A stretch of 64,000 nt of DNA from Virgibacillus doumboii (lineage in GTDB: Bacteria > Bacillota > Bacilli > Bacillales > Amphibacillaceae): contig NZ_CADCWQ010000001.1 of the NCBI RefSeq assembly GCF_902806455.1, forward strand, positions 1,426,001 through 1,490,000, given 5' to 3'. Position numbers and translations under genes: made by a program. This document shows, piece after piece, positions 38,997-49,188 of the stretch. The first letter of the stretch is position 1. Each line of letters opens with the position of its first letter. The notes under the pieces are model-generated. The model had not been told where the DNA came from and did not search any database. It worked only from the letters and a program-made list of their open reading frames with translations.

Positions 38997-41321
38997 ATGG
39001 GACAAGATAATCAATCCGATCAAGAACAGGGGTATATAAAAGGCGAACTTTTGTATATGATCTTTCAAAATGAAAGTGAACATTTTTCGATTGCGAAAAT
39101 TAAGGTGCACGATACCAATGAGAATTATAATGAGAAAGATATTGTTATAAAAGGCTATTTTTCCAATTTACAAGAGTCAACTGTGTATCGTTTTTACGGG
39201 GCGTTTGAAAAACATGTAAAATTCGGTTTACAATACAAAGTTAACTCCTATCAAACTTTTATTCCCGAAACGAAAGATGGCTTGATTGGTTATCTGTCCA
39301 GTGATTTGTTTTATGGAATTGGAAAAAAGACAGCTGCGAAAATCGTTGAGAAACTGGGAGAAAGTGCAATTTCCAAAATCCTGAATAATCCCGATGTTTT
39401 ACAGGATATTCACGGATTAAAGAAGGATAAAGCTGACCTGCTCACAAAAACACTCCAGGAAAATCAAGGGTTTGAACATATTGTTGTGTATCTTGCTAAA
39501 TATGGAATTGGACTGAAGATGGCACAGAAGATTTATCAGGAATATAAGGAAGGTGCCATTGATATCCTTGAAGAGGATCCATATCAATATGTATTTGATA
39601 TTGAAGGATTTGGATTCCAGACAGCAGATCAGATTGCCCGCCAAAACGGATTATCTTTAACTCACCCAAGTCGAATCGGCGCTGGGTGTATTTATGTATT
39701 ACAAAAAAATATCCAGGATGGTCATGTCTATTTACCTGTTGATACTTGTACCAGACAAGTATTGGATTTACTGTTGAATCCAGAGCAGACGCTTACAGTG
39801 GAAACCATTTCCAATCGTTTAGAGGATTTAAATAAAGAGAAGGAAATTATTCTCAAAGACGGGAATGTTTATTTACCGTCTCTCTATTATGCCGAGGATG
39901 GTTTTGCTTCAAATATTAAGCGTCTTATTACCAAGCCTATCGAACATAAAACAACCATGGCAGAAATGCTGAAAATAATAGGTGATATTGAAGAATCAGA
40001 AGTATTAAGTTATGGAAAAGAACAGTTTGATGCAATCGATCAGTCATTACAATCGAAGCTTATGATTGTTACCGGTGGACCTGGGACTGGTAAAACGACA
40101 GTAATTAAAGGAATATTGAATTCCTATGCAGCCATACATAACTTATCAATCGACCCGGCAGACTATGATTCGGAAACAGATTTCCCGTTTATTTTAACAG
40201 CCCCTACCGGTAGAGCTTCCAAGCGCCTGACGGAATCAACAGGACTTCCGGCAGTGACGATTCACCGACTGTTGGGTTGGGATGGAAAAAACGGCTTTGA
40301 ACGAAACGAGAATGAACCATTAGCCGGGAAATACTTAATTGTTGATGAGTTTTCCATGGTTGATATTTGGCTGGCAAACAGTCTTTTCAAAGCAATTCCC
40401 GATGACATGCAGGTTTTATTGGTTGGTGATGAGGATCAGCTGCCATCTGTTGGACCAGGTCAAGTATTAGCTGATCTGTTAAGCAGTGATCTGATTCCTT
40501 ATGTGAGTCTGAATGAAGTTTATCGTCAAAAAGAAGGGTCAAAAATTATTCAGCTGGCACATTTGATTAAAAATGATCAGTGTAAAGCAGACTCAATACA
40601 AAATGATAAGGATTTCAGTTTCCTACAATGTAATGAATTTCAAATGATTGATGTGATAACAAAGGTCTTTAATAAGGCAAAAGATAAAGGAATTGATTTA
40701 AAAGATATACAAGTACTTGCGCCTATGTACCGGTCAGAAGCTGGAATAACGATTATAAACAAGCATTTACAGGCATTGGTCAACCCTAAAACCACCACAA
40801 AAAGGGAAGTGAAAGCGAATAATACTGTATTCCGTATTGGTGACAGGGTGCTGCAGCTGGTCAACCAGCCGGAAGATGGGGTTTTTAATGGTGATATTGG
40901 TGAAGTTGTTGCTATCTTTGAAGAAGACGAAAATGTTGATCATGTAGAACAATTGGTCATTGATTTTGAAGGGAAAGAAGTAGTTTACGAGCAAAAAGAT
41001 TATGTGAATATCATGCATGCATTTTGTATTTCGATCCATAAATCGCAGGGAAGTGAATTTCCGATTGTGATTATGCCGGTCGTATCTGCATATAATCGGA
41101 TGCTTCGAAAAAATTTGTTATATACTGCGATAACAAGAAGCAAGAAGTCGCTAATAATTTGTGGCGAACAGCATGCTTTCTTTCGCGGAATAAGAACACT
41201 TGATACAAACAGGCGCTACACTTCCTTAAAAGAACAATTGAATGCCAGACTGGAAAATTTCCAGTTGGATAATGAGCATGAATCAGAAGATAAGGAAATA
41301 ACACCATATGACTTTATGTGA
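38997..41321 (+). CDS. recD2: ATP-dependent helicase RecD2
   Basis: 774-residue superfamily-1B 5'-3' helicase not linked to RecBC, involved in DNA repair and fork progression. The N-terminal region (1-~190) has helix-hairpin-helix segments (GYLSSDLFYGIGKKTAAKIVEKLG). Walker A TGGPGTGKTT (about 359-368), motif II LIVDEFSMVD, motif III VGDEDQLPSVGPGQVL and the late motif HKSQGSEF ... LLYTAITRSKKSL. ATG 38997. Nineteen bases after the TPR gene. Confidence 0.96.
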   Translation: MGQDNQSDQEQGYIKGELLYMIFQNESEHFSIAKIKVHDTNENYNEKDIVIKGYFSNLQESTVYRFYGAFEKHVKFGLQYKVNSYQTFIPETKDGLIGYLSSDLFYGIGKKTAAKIVEKLGESAISKILNNPDVLQDIHGLKKDKADLLTKTLQENQGFEHIVVYLAKYGIGLKMAQKIYQEYKEGAIDILEEDPYQYVFDIEGFGFQTADQIARQNGLSLTHPSRIGAGCIYVLQKNIQDGHVYLPVDTCTRQVLDLLLNPEQTLTVETISNRLEDLNKEKEIILKDGNVYLPSLYYAEDGFASNIKRLITKPIEHKTTMAEMLKIIGDIEESEVLSYGKEQFDAIDQSLQSKLMIVTGGPGTGKTTVIKGILNSYAAIHNLSIDPADYDSETDFPFILTAPTGRASKRLTESTGLPAVTIHRLLGWDGKNGFERNENEPLAGKYLIVDEFSMVDIWLANSLFKAIPDDMQVLLVGDEDQLPSVGPGQVLADLLSSDLIPYVSLNEVYRQKEGSKIIQLAHLIKNDQCKADSIQNDKDFSFLQCNEFQMIDVITKVFNKAKDKGIDLKDIQVLAPMYRSEAGITIINKHLQALVNPKTTTKREVKANNTVFRIGDRVLQLVNQPEDGVFNGDIGEVVAIFEEDENVDHVEQLVIDFEGKEVVYEQKDYVNIMHAFCISIHKSQGSEFPIVIMPVVSAYNRMLRKNLLYTAITRSKKSLIICGEQHAFFRGIRTLDTNRRYTSLKEQLNARLENFQLDNEHESEDKEITPYDFM

Positions 41322-41386
41322 ATGGGAGGTATATTTTTCAAAATTCGGGAGACCATAGAATAATAATCGAAAAAGGAGCTTTGGTT

Positions 41387-41578
41387 ATGTTTGTCTGCCC
41401 GAATTGCAATGGAAAGGATATAGGGAAAATCGGTTCACAGCAATTTTACTGCTGGAATTGTTTTATAGAGTTATCGGTGTTTGGCAATGAACTGACAATC
41501 CACCAGGTTGAAGCGGATGGTTCATTAAGTTCACTTGATGACTTGTTCAGTGAAGACGAAAGAAAGATTCAATGGTAG
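41387..41578 (+). CDS. Small zinc-ribbon protein
   Basis: 63 residues from ATG 41387 (AAAAGGAGC nine bases before); a longer in-frame form overlaps upstream sequence without a ribosome site. CPNCNGKDIGKIGSQQFYCWNC carries a CXXC-15-CXXC zinc ribbon at about 4-25. An acidic tail follows (LDDLFSEDERKIQW). Similar small ribbons lie near recD2 in other Bacilli, as far as I recall. The function is unknown. Confidence 0.75.
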   Translation: MFVCPNCNGKDIGKIGSQQFYCWNCFIELSVFGNELTIHQVEADGSLSSLDDLFSEDERKIQW

Positions 41579-41625
41579 ACTTTGGCAGCAATTAGTACAA
41601 AAAAATTGTACTGGGAGTGTAAGGC

Positions 41626-42684
41626 ATGTTTAAAGATAAAAAGCCATTGAATTTTATTTTTTGGATTGTCACTGGAATCATTGTTTTCCTTTTTATATAT
41701 TTAATTGTGAAACTGTTCCCGATATATGGAGCTGTTTTTTCATTTCTGTGGCATCTTTTTTCTCCGTTTTTAGTTTCCGGTCTTATTGCATATCTTTTGT
41801 ACCCGGTCATTAAAAAAATGCACGAGTACAATATTCCTAAAGGCTTGGCCATCATTTTAATATACTTATTATTCTTTGGCGGGGTAGCTTATTTAATTTA
41901 TCGTATCTATCCGGCTGTAATTCATCAGCTGAGCGATTTAAATAAACAATTACCTCATTTGATTACTATGTACCGCGATTTTATCTATAGTCTTTACGAA
42001 TATACTGCGTTCTTACCTGAAAATGTGCACGATAAGATGGATGAACTGATATATGAGGCAGAAACATATATTGAAAATTTATTAACCAATTTGGTTAGAG
42101 GGTTTACCAAAATTTTTGATATGATTATTTTCCTGACAATTATCCCTGTACTCGTTTTTTACTTTTTAAAAGATTACGTTAAAATTAAAAATTATTTTAA
42201 GAAGTGGATACCAAATAAGTATCAGGATAAGACCGGTGAAGTTTGTCATGCGATTGACGAGAGTCTTGGCAATTATATTCGCGGCCAGTTCATTGTCTGT
42301 CTTTTTGTTGGGGTGACAGCATACGCTGTTTTTTACTTTTTGGATATTAAATACGCCTTGCTTCTGGCAATAATCATAGCATTAACCAACATTATCCCGT
42401 ATTTTGGTCCAATTATCGGGGCTGTTCCTGCTGTAGCCATTACTGCTGCGGTTTCTCTCAAACTGGTATTGATCGTCTTACTGAGTATCTTCATCATTCA
42501 ATTAATTGAAGGTAATTTATTGTCACCGTATATTGTAGGTAAAAGTATTAACATTCATCCAATCGCCATCATTTTTGCTCTGCTGTTAGGGAGTCAAATC
42601 AGCGGTGTCGTTGGCTTGATTCTGGCAGTGCCTATATTAACTATAGTAAATGTGATCGTAACACATGTTATTGCTGTCAGGTAA
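41626..42684 (+). CDS. AI-2E-family transporter (YrrI-like)
   Basis: 352 residues with about eight membrane helices. The central helical hairpin and the conserved C-terminal stretch (NIIPYFGPIIGAVPAVAI, QLIEGNLLSPYIVGKSINIHPIAII) define the AI-2E (formerly PerM/UPF0118) family. Members are proposed small-molecule exporters or Na+/H+ antiporters; the substrate here is unknown. Same place as yrrI, upstream of alaS. The stop lies six bases before the alaS promoter. Confidence 0.9.
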   Translation: MFKDKKPLNFIFWIVTGIIVFLFIYLIVKLFPIYGAVFSFLWHLFSPFLVSGLIAYLLYPVIKKMHEYNIPKGLAIILIYLLFFGGVAYLIYRIYPAVIHQLSDLNKQLPHLITMYRDFIYSLYEYTAFLPENVHDKMDELIYEAETYIENLLTNLVRGFTKIFDMIIFLTIIPVLVFYFLKDYVKIKNYFKKWIPNKYQDKTGEVCHAIDESLGNYIRGQFIVCLFVGVTAYAVFYFLDIKYALLLAIIIALTNIIPYFGPIIGAVPAVAITAAVSLKLVLIVLLSIFIIQLIEGNLLSPYIVGKSINIHPIAIIFALLLGSQISGVVGLILAVPILTIVNVIVTHVIAVR

Positions 42685-42689
42685 TATAA

Positions 42690-42718
42690 TTGACATTTTG
42701 TGATTTATTTTCTATAAT
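42690..42718 (+). promoter_or_regulatory. Consensus sigma-A promoter of alaS
   Basis: Perfect TTGACA (42690-42695), 17-base spacer and perfect TATAAT (42713-42718). A start near 42725 would begin the T-box leader. It is nearly 800 bases upstream of the alaS start codon. Confidence 0.9.
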
Positions 42719-42724
42719 ATCGCA

Positions 42725-42986
42725 TAACTAATAAAGGTTGCTATTTGTAATAGAAGAAAACACGTTGAAGGTTCTGAGTACATGATACTCCGTTTCCAAG
42801 AGAGGGATTTCCGTTTGGCTGTGAGAAATCCTAAATGTTGAGTCATGGAAAGCTAGACCGGAGTACGGTTAATACCCGTCGGTTTCATACCGTTACCATG
42901 TTCAAGTGATGAGCGAATAATCGCTCATAATTAGGGTGGTACCGCGAATATCCCGTCTCTAAATTTTTTTAGGGACGGGTTTTTTA
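42725..42986 (+). ncRNA. T-box leader of alaS, Ala specifier
   Basis: Stem I with the loop-E strand AGTA (42777-42780) facing GGAAA, then specifier GCT (42852-42854) and A. T-box sequence AGGGTGGTACCGCGA (42933-42947) with UGGU, which pairs with discriminator A73 of tRNA-Ala. A strong terminator CCCGTCTCTAAA / TTTAGGGACGGG plus a T-run ends at 42986. Unlike the usual layout, the regulated gene starts 523 bases further on, because repeat copy 4 intervenes. Confidence 0.95.
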
Positions 42987-43063
42987 TCGTCAAAAACAGT
43001 AATTATGGCAGATTTTGAAGAAAACTCCTTTCGCATGGATTCTTGCTGTTATTACGCAGTTGA

Positions 43064-43453
43064 CATATATTGCGAACTACTTTGAAAACAGTTGAGAGTA
43101 AAAATACCGCTGCGGAAATACACTTCGCTTTCCGTGGGCGGCTGTTGAGCCCTCCTCGTGCTGACGCACTCAGAGGTCTCATCTAGGCCTGTCCTCCCAC
43201 AGGAGTCTCCGTGTATTTCCTCCGCTAAGATTTGCGGGAAATATCTTGGTGAAGTTTATTACTTGAGTAAATAGGATTTTAATCCATTAAAATCAGCAGC
43301 TGGAATAGGCGAGACTCCTGCGGGAAGAAAAGCTTAGGTGAGACCCCGAAAAGCGATAGCATGAGGGGGCTCACCAGCTTCCCGCGGAAAGCGAGTCTAT
43401 TCCAGCTGCGGTAGCCAGGGAGCCTAATAAACAAATCTAATTCGCACTTTATG
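43064..43453 (-). repeat. Intergenic TIR element, copy 4 (chimeric, between T-box and alaS)
   Basis: About 390 bp. The decayed ends CATATATTGCGAACTA (43064-43079) and, inverted, CATAAAGTGCGAATTA (43438-43453) match each other at 12 of 16 positions. The left part is module B in the orientation of copy 1 (GCGGAAATACACTTCGC ... GTGTATTTCCTCCGC, 43112-43227). The right part is a different palindrome, module C (CAGCTGGAATAGGCGAGAC ... GTCTATTCCAGCTG, ~43299-43409). Module A is missing. Confidence 0.75.
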
Positions 43454-43509
43454 GAAATTGTTAAGTAAGGTTTGATTCTCTAAATGAATAAAAATGGAGG
43501 TTTAGGAAA

Positions 43510-46149
43510 ATGAAACAGTTAACATCAGCACAAGTACGTCAAATGTTTTTGGATTTCTTTAAGGAAAAGGGACATCGTGTCGAACCAAGTGCATCGTTAG
43601 TTCCGAAAGAAGATCCGACTTTACTTTGGATTAACAGTGGTGTTGCTACATTAAAAAAATATTTTGATGGGCGTGTTGTTCCGGATAACCCAAGGATTGT
43701 TAATGCACAAAAATCCATTCGGACAAACGACATTGAAAATGTTGGATTCACCGCAAGACATCATACTTTTTTTGAAATGCTCGGAAACTTTTCCATTGGT
43801 GATTATTTTAAAAAGGAAGCAATTGAATGGGGATGGGAATTTTTAACGAGTGATAAATGGATTGGATTTGACCCTGAATTACTGGCTGTTACCGTTCATC
43901 CTGAAGATGATGAGGCATATGATATTTGGCTCAATGATATTAACATACCAAAAGAGCGCATTATCCGTCTGGAAGAAAATTTCTGGGATATTGGTGAGGG
44001 GCCAAGTGGACCGAATACAGAAATTTTCTATGACCGGGGTGAAAGTTACGGAAACGATCCATATGACCCTGAGCTTTACCCCGGCGGTGAAAATGAGCGT
44101 TATCTGGAAATATGGAATTTAGTATTTTCCCAGTTCAACCATAATCCGGATGATACGTATTCGCCGCTTCCTAAGAAGAATATCGATACAGGTATGGGTC
44201 TTGAGCGAATGGTAAGCGTAATTCAGGATGCTCCAACAAACTTTGAAACGGACCTTTTTATGCCTATTATCAGAAAAACTGAAGAAGTTTCCGGAAAAAA
44301 ATATGGTGAAGATAATAAACAGGATACAGCGTTTAAAGTTATTGCAGATCATATCCGAACGGTTGCGTTTGCGATTGGCGATAATGCACTGCCATCCAAT
44401 GAGGGAAGAGGATATGTTCTTAGAAGACTGTTACGCAGGGCAGTCCGCTTCGCCAAGCAAATTGGTATAGATAAACCGTTTATGTATAAACTGGTACCTG
44501 TTGTGGGAGAAATTATGAAAGACTTCTATCCGGAGGTTGTTAAACGGCAGGATTACATTGTAAACGTTGTAGAGACAGAAGAACAACGATTTCATGAAAC
44601 CCTTAATGACGGGCTGAATATTTTAACTACTATTATGGAAAAAGAAAAAAGTAAAGGAAGCGATATTTTCCCTGGTTCAGAAGTATTCCGGCTTTATGAT
44701 ACGTACGGATTTCCGAAAGAGCTTACAGAGGAATATGTGGCAGAAGAAGGCTTTACTATTGATGAAGAAGGCTTCCAGAAAGAAATGGAAGAACAGCGAG
44801 AACGGGCAAGAAATGCTCGGCAAAAGGTTGACTCCATGCAAGTACAGGATGGTATATTAAGTGAAATAGAAGCAGAAAGCTCATTTGTTGGCTATAATCA
44901 ACTGGAAGCGGATACTGCCATAACGGCAATAGTAAAAGATAATGTAATGGTTGATTCAGCTAAAGCAGGAGATGACGTATTTGTCTTTTTAGCCGAGACA
45001 CCATTTTATGCGGAAAGCGGCGGCCAGATTGCAGATAATGGCTGGCTTTATTCAGACAGCACTTCAGCTTATGTTGAAGATGTACAAAAAGCCCCAAAAG
45101 GACAACATATCCAACGTGTTACTGTAAAGGATGGAGAAATCAAAGTTGGAAGTAAAATCAAGGCTATCGTTGACAGGGAGTTTCGCACGTTCATTGTAAA
45201 AAATCACACTGCTACACACCTTTTGCATCAGGCATTAAAAGATGTTCTTGGTGACCATGTAAATCAGGCGGGTTCATTGGTGACACCGGACCGCTTGCGG
45301 TTTGATTTTTCCCATTTCAGTTCAGTTAAACCGGAAGAACTGCAGCAAATTGAACAAATTGTTAATGAAAAAATTTGGGCATCACTGCCGTTAGTGATTG
45401 ATAATAAGAAAATTGATGAAGCTAAAGAAATGGGAGCAATGGCTTTATTCGGGGAAAAATATGGAGATATTGTACGTGTAGTACAGATCGGCGATTACAG
45501 TATTGAGTTGTGTGGAGGTTGTCACGTTCAAAACACATCTGAAATAGGCTTATTTAAGCTGGTTTCCGAAACAGGTATCGGTGCGGGAACGAGAAGGATT
45601 GAAGCTGTATCAAGCAAACATGCATATGGGTATGTTAATAAGAAACTGAACGTGTTACAATCGACTGCACAGCTATTAAAAACAAGTGATGAAAAAGCTC
45701 CAGAGCGGGTGGAAGGATTATTCCAGGAAATCAAAGATTTACAAAAGACGAATGAATCGCTGAGTGCAAAGCTATCAAATGCTGAGGCATCATCAATACT
45801 CGATAATGTTGAAACGATAAATGATGTTAAGCTGCTTTCTCAAAAGGTAAGTGTCAAAGATATGAATCAGCTCCGGAATATGGTGGATGAATTAAAACAG
45901 AAATTAAATTCAGGGGTTATATTGCTGGCAGCTGAAAATGATCAAAAAGTGCAGTTGGCTGCAGGTGTTTCAAAAGATTTAACTGAAAAGGGTATTCATG
46001 CCGGGAACTTAATTAAGCAAGCTGCTCAAATTTGCGGCGGAGGTGGCGGCGGCCGTCCGGATATGGCTCAGGCAGGCGGTAAAGACCCTGACAAAATTGA
46101 TGATGCACTTAACTTTGCCAAACAATATGTTGAAGATCAAACAAACTAA
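43510..46149 (+). CDS. alaS: Alanyl-tRNA synthetase
   Basis: 879-residue class II enzyme. Catalytic core at 1-~250 ([46 protein letters not shown]), tRNA-recognition domain to ~450, and an editing domain with zinc ligands HTATHLLH and CGGCHV (about 565-675). The C-terminal C-Ala/DHHA1 domain has [23 protein letters not shown] 43510 follows ATGGAGG at a usable distance. Controlled by the upstream T-box. ireB-ruvX-DUF1292 follow in the classical order. Confidence 0.98.
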   Translation: MKQLTSAQVRQMFLDFFKEKGHRVEPSASLVPKEDPTLLWINSGVATLKKYFDGRVVPDNPRIVNAQKSIRTNDIENVGFTARHHTFFEMLGNFSIGDYFKKEAIEWGWEFLTSDKWIGFDPELLAVTVHPEDDEAYDIWLNDINIPKERIIRLEENFWDIGEGPSGPNTEIFYDRGESYGNDPYDPELYPGGENERYLEIWNLVFSQFNHNPDDTYSPLPKKNIDTGMGLERMVSVIQDAPTNFETDLFMPIIRKTEEVSGKKYGEDNKQDTAFKVIADHIRTVAFAIGDNALPSNEGRGYVLRRLLRRAVRFAKQIGIDKPFMYKLVPVVGEIMKDFYPEVVKRQDYIVNVVETEEQRFHETLNDGLNILTTIMEKEKSKGSDIFPGSEVFRLYDTYGFPKELTEEYVAEEGFTIDEEGFQKEMEEQRERARNARQKVDSMQVQDGILSEIEAESSFVGYNQLEADTAITAIVKDNVMVDSAKAGDDVFVFLAETPFYAESGGQIADNGWLYSDSTSAYVEDVQKAPKGQHIQRVTVKDGEIKVGSKIKAIVDREFRTFIVKNHTATHLLHQALKDVLGDHVNQAGSLVTPDRLRFDFSHFSSVKPEELQQIEQIVNEKIWASLPLVIDNKKIDEAKEMGAMALFGEKYGDIVRVVQIGDYSIELCGGCHVQNTSEIGLFKLVSETGIGAGTRRIEAVSSKHAYGYVNKKLNVLQSTAQLLKTSDEKAPERVEGLFQEIKDLQKTNESLSAKLSNAEASSILDNVETINDVKLLSQKVSVKDMNQLRNMVDELKQKLNSGVILLAAENDQKVQLAAGVSKDLTEKGIHAGNLIKQAAQICGGGGGGRPDMAQAGGKDPDKIDDALNFAKQYVEDQTN

Positions 46150-46246
46150 TAAAAGCTTGTATTCTATCTAACAAAAAAAGATATAATATTAAGGGTAAAC
46201 ATGTTAGAATAGGGAATAAAGGCAAAACATGGAATGAGGTGTCACT

Positions 46247-46516
46247 ATGAGCTCTATTGATAAAACAATGAAATTTAATTTTTCGGAGGAACCTTTTGAC
46301 CAGGACATTAAAGAAATTTTACTGACGGTCCACGACGCACTCAAGGACAAAGGCTATAATCCGATTAATCAAATTGTGGGTTATTTATTGTCTGGTGACC
46401 CTGCATATATACCAAGGTATAATGATGCACGGAATTTAATTCGCAAAATTGAACGCGATGAAGTAATTGAAGAATTAGTGAAATTTTACCTGGAAGAACA
46501 GCAGAAGGAAAGTTAA
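46247..46516 (+). CDS. IreB-family regulatory protein (UPF0297, YrzL)
   Basis: 89 residues, starting [16 protein letters not shown]. Typical stretches are DVHDAL-like [46 protein letters not shown]. Members are small cytoplasmic substrates of the IreK/PrkC Ser/Thr kinase; the Thr residues near 7 and 28 are the likely region of phosphorylation. RBS GAGGTG. Immediately followed by ruvX with no gap. Confidence 0.92.
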   Translation: MSSIDKTMKFNFSEEPFDQDIKEILLTVHDALKDKGYNPINQIVGYLLSGDPAYIPRYNDARNLIRKIERDEVIEELVKFYLEEQQKES

Positions 46517-46933
46517 ATGAAAATAATTGGATTGGATGTGGGCTCTAAAACAATCGGCGTTGCGGTCAGCGATGCGCTGGGTTGGACTGCACAGGGCTTG
46601 ACAACTATCAAATGGGATGAACGGGATATTCATTCTGCTGATGAATCTTTACGGGAAATTATCGACATGCACGAGGTGGAAAAAGCTGTCATTGGATTAC
46701 CCAAAAATATGAACAACACCATTGGTGAACGCGGGAAAGCTTCCGAAGATTATGCTAAACATGTGGAAAAAATACACAATATTCCAGTCGTTCTCTGGGA
46801 TGAACGCCTGACCACCATGGCTGCTGAACGGGTTTTGCTGGAAGCAGATGTCAGCAGAAAGAAGCGGAAAAAAGTGATCGATAAAATGGCAGCTGTTATG
46901 ATTCTGCAGGGTTACCTTGATCAAGTACAATAA
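46517..46933 (+). CDS. Putative pre-16S rRNA nuclease / Holliday resolvase YqgF (RuvX)
   Basis: 138-residue RNase H-like fold protein. Acidic residues lie in [17 protein letters not shown] (Asp 6), [10 protein letters not shown] and LWDERLTT (Asp/Glu near 95), and a third Asp in [16 protein letters not shown]. The family matures the 16S rRNA 5' end in E. coli; a role in recombination is also proposed. Start ATG 46517 abuts the ireB stop codon; the ribosome site AGAAGGAAAG lies within ireB. Confidence 0.93.
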   Translation: MKIIGLDVGSKTIGVAVSDALGWTAQGLTTIKWDERDIHSADESLREIIDMHEVEKAVIGLPKNMNNTIGERGKASEDYAKHVEKIHNIPVVLWDERLTTMAAERVLLEADVSRKKRKKVIDKMAAVMILQGYLDQVQ

Positions 46934-46945
46934 AGGAGTGAAGTA

Positions 46946-47233
46946 ATGGCACTTGAAGAAAAAGAACGCATCATCATACCTGATGAAAACGGAGAAGAGC
47001 ATCTTTTCGAAGTTTTATTTACGTTTGATGTAGATCAGACAGGACAATCATATATTGCGGTTGTACCTGTTGAACAAAAAGATGATGATGAAGTTGAAGT
47101 TTATGCATTTCGTTATGAGGAGAAAGAAAAAGATGATAACGATCTTTCTCTTTACCCGATTGAATCTGACCAGGAATGGGAAATGGTTGAAGAAATGCTG
47201 AACACGTTAGCTGATGAAGAAGCCGAAGAATAA
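46946..47233 (+). CDS. DUF1292 protein (YrzB-like)
   Basis: 95 residues, very acidic. Typical DUF1292 stretches are RIIIPDENGEEHLFEVLFTFDVD, SYIAVVPVE and LYPIESDQEWEMVEEMLNTL. Function unknown; conserved as the last gene of the alaS-ireB-ruvX-yrzB cluster in Bacilli. RBS AAAGGAGTG before ATG 46946. Confidence 0.9.
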   Translation: MALEEKERIIIPDENGEEHLFEVLFTFDVDQTGQSYIAVVPVEQKDDDEVEVYAFRYEEKEKDDNDLSLYPIESDQEWEMVEEMLNTLADEEAEE

Positions 47234-47260
47234 ATCAAGGCAATATAGTGCAAATTATTT

Positions 47261-47289
47261 AGCTGATGTCAGATGATATCAGCTTTTTC
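47261..47289 (+). terminator. Terminator after the alaS cluster
   Basis: Stem AGCTGAT / ATCAGCT with additional pairing inside, followed by TTTTTCTTT. A second inverted pair, TTTAAGACT / AGTCTTAAA (~47290-47338), follows. Confidence 0.7.
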
Positions 47290-47357
47290 TTTAAGACTGT
47301 TTATTAGGAATGTTGTGGTTTAACTACATAGTCTTAAAATCCGCTATATGAGCAATT

Positions 47358-47907
47358 GATATAAACTGCGCAGTAACTGTTGGAATATAAATAAAGACTT
47401 CTCGCCCCTCCGTCCGGAATCGCTCCGGGCGGATGCTTTCACACCTCCGGGTACCAAGGCGACATCTGCTCAAAAATTCTTTTTTCGCAGTGTCTTCTTA
47501 GCCGCGGGCACGGCCTCAGCCTCCTCGAGAAGGGTGCTCGTCGTGTTGCGAGTGTTTTCAGAGAAGCAGCACTCCTCGCAACTCGTAGCATATTCGGTGG
47601 ATGTTTCGCTCGTCACTCTGCGGGGTCTTCGGACTCGTGCTGTTCCTCAGGAGTCACCGCCCTCCGCTCACCCGGACTAGTGAAGTGTTATCCTGTGTGT
47701 TTTATCCCGTTTCCTACTCCAACCAATAGTTCATAGACGTAGAACCTAGCGGAGGTAATACACGGAGACTCCTGTGGGAGCAGAGGCCTAGATGAGACTC
47801 CGCAGCGACGAAGGAGCAAGGATGCTCATCAGCCGCCCACGGAAAGCGAAGTGTATTTCCGGAGCGGTGGTCTAACACTCATCTAAAGTTACTGCGCATT
47901 ATATATC
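47358..47907 (+). repeat. Intergenic TIR element, copy 5 (full length)
   Basis: 550 bp with left repeat at 47358-47378 (variant ACTGCGCAGTAACT) and right repeat at 47887-47907 (AGTTACTGCGCATT). Modules A, linker and B are in the same order as copy 3, with a few point changes and a 2-base deletion near 47643. It lies between the DUF1292 gene and mltG; its right end is about 70 bases before a TATAAT box (47975-47980) that may belong to the mltG promoter. Confidence 0.85.
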
Positions 47908-48003
47908 AAATACGGATTTACGGCTGAATACTTCTTCAAAAATATTTTTTATAGATATATATTGGTTTTTTTAGTATAATATACCGGGTGAGGGGGTTTC
48001 CGA

Positions 48004-49122
48004 ATGTCAAAAAAGAAAAATTCAGGAGACTACAGGGACAACCTGATTAAACGAAGCGAAGATGCGAAGACAGTCAGAAAAGTTGTGTCGATTCTAATTA
48101 TTTCATTAGTCCTTATACTTGTCATAGGCGGAGTATCTGGATATATGTATATTAAATCCGCATTGGAGCCTGTAGATCCTGATAGTAATAAAGAAGTACA
48201 AGTTGAAATTCCATTGGGATCCTCAACATCCGACATTGCAAATATACTTGAAAAAAACGGTATTATTAAAAACGGCCTTGTTTTCCGCTTTTACATAAAA
48301 TTTAATAATGAATCAAATTTTCAGGCGGGTAATTATACCTTTTCACCTTCCATGAAACTTGATGAAATCATTGAATCGCTCAAAAGCGGTAAAGTATTGA
48401 AAGAACCATTGTATACAATTACCATCCCGGAAGGTAAAACAATTGATGAAATCGCGGGAATTTATTCGAAAAAACTATCGTTCACTAAAGAGGAATTTTT
48501 GAACAAGGTCAATGACCCAGGATATATTGAAGTGCTAATCAATACGTATCCTTCCATTTTGACAAATGATATATTGAATCCGGATATCCGGACACCATTG
48601 GAAGGTTATCTGTTTGCGGCAACGTACAGTTTTTATAAAGAAAAACCGAGTATAGAAACAGTTGTTGAGAAAATGCTGGATAAAACCGAATCAGTCGTAA
48701 CACCATTTCTGGATGAAATATCTGCTATGGACTTCTCAGTACATGAAGCATTGACAATGGCTTCTATAGTTGAAAATGAATCAAGTACAGTGGAGCAGCG
48801 AAAGAAAATAGCTGGAGTATTTTATAACCGACTTGACAAAGGAATGCCATTGCAAACAGACCCAACCGTATTATATGCACTTGGTAAGCACAAAGATAAG
48901 GTCTTATTAGAGGATCTGGAAATCGAATCACCATATAATACGTATCATGTTAATGCGTTGCCAATTGGACCTATATCAAATTTTGCCAAAACATCATTGG
49001 AAGCAACATTGAATCCTGAGGAATCAGATTATCTGTATTTCCTGCATGACGGTGAAGGAAATATCCATTACTCCAAAACGAATGAAAGACATAACGAATT
49101 AAAAAACAAGTATATAAAATAA
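48004..49122 (+). CDS. mltG: Endolytic murein transglycosylase MltG
   Basis: 372 residues. Short cytoplasmic N-terminus, one membrane helix (~25-50), a LysM-like subdomain (~65-125, VEIPLGSSTSDIANILEKNGII) and the YceG catalytic domain with the key Glu in MASIVENESS (about 259). Also GVFYNRLDKGMPLQTDPTVLYALG and YNTYHVNALPIGPISNF. It cuts nascent glycan chains outside the membrane. Start ATG 48004 after GTGAGGGGG. Matches yrrL. Confidence 0.95.
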   Translation: MSKKKNSGDYRDNLIKRSEDAKTVRKVVSILIISLVLILVIGGVSGYMYIKSALEPVDPDSNKEVQVEIPLGSSTSDIANILEKNGIIKNGLVFRFYIKFNNESNFQAGNYTFSPSMKLDEIIESLKSGKVLKEPLYTITIPEGKTIDEIAGIYSKKLSFTKEEFLNKVNDPGYIEVLINTYPSILTNDILNPDIRTPLEGYLFAATYSFYKEKPSIETVVEKMLDKTESVVTPFLDEISAMDFSVHEALTMASIVENESSTVEQRKKIAGVFYNRLDKGMPLQTDPTVLYALGKHKDKVLLEDLEIESPYNTYHVNALPIGPISNFAKTSLEATLNPEESDYLYFLHDGEGNIHYSKTNERHNELKNKYIK

Positions 49123-49129
49123 TGATGAG

Positions 49130-49172
49130 GAAGTGTGAATGACAATCTGCATTCACATTTCCCGTTTTTTTA
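49130..49172 (+). terminator. Hairpin between mltG and trmR
   Basis: AAGTGTGAATG pairs with CATTCACATTT across an 8-base loop and is followed by CCCGTTTTTTT. Because it covers the first possible start of the next gene (GTG 49135), it supports the later start at 49189. Confidence 0.65.
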
Positions 49173-49188
49173 CAGTGAGGCTGATCTA

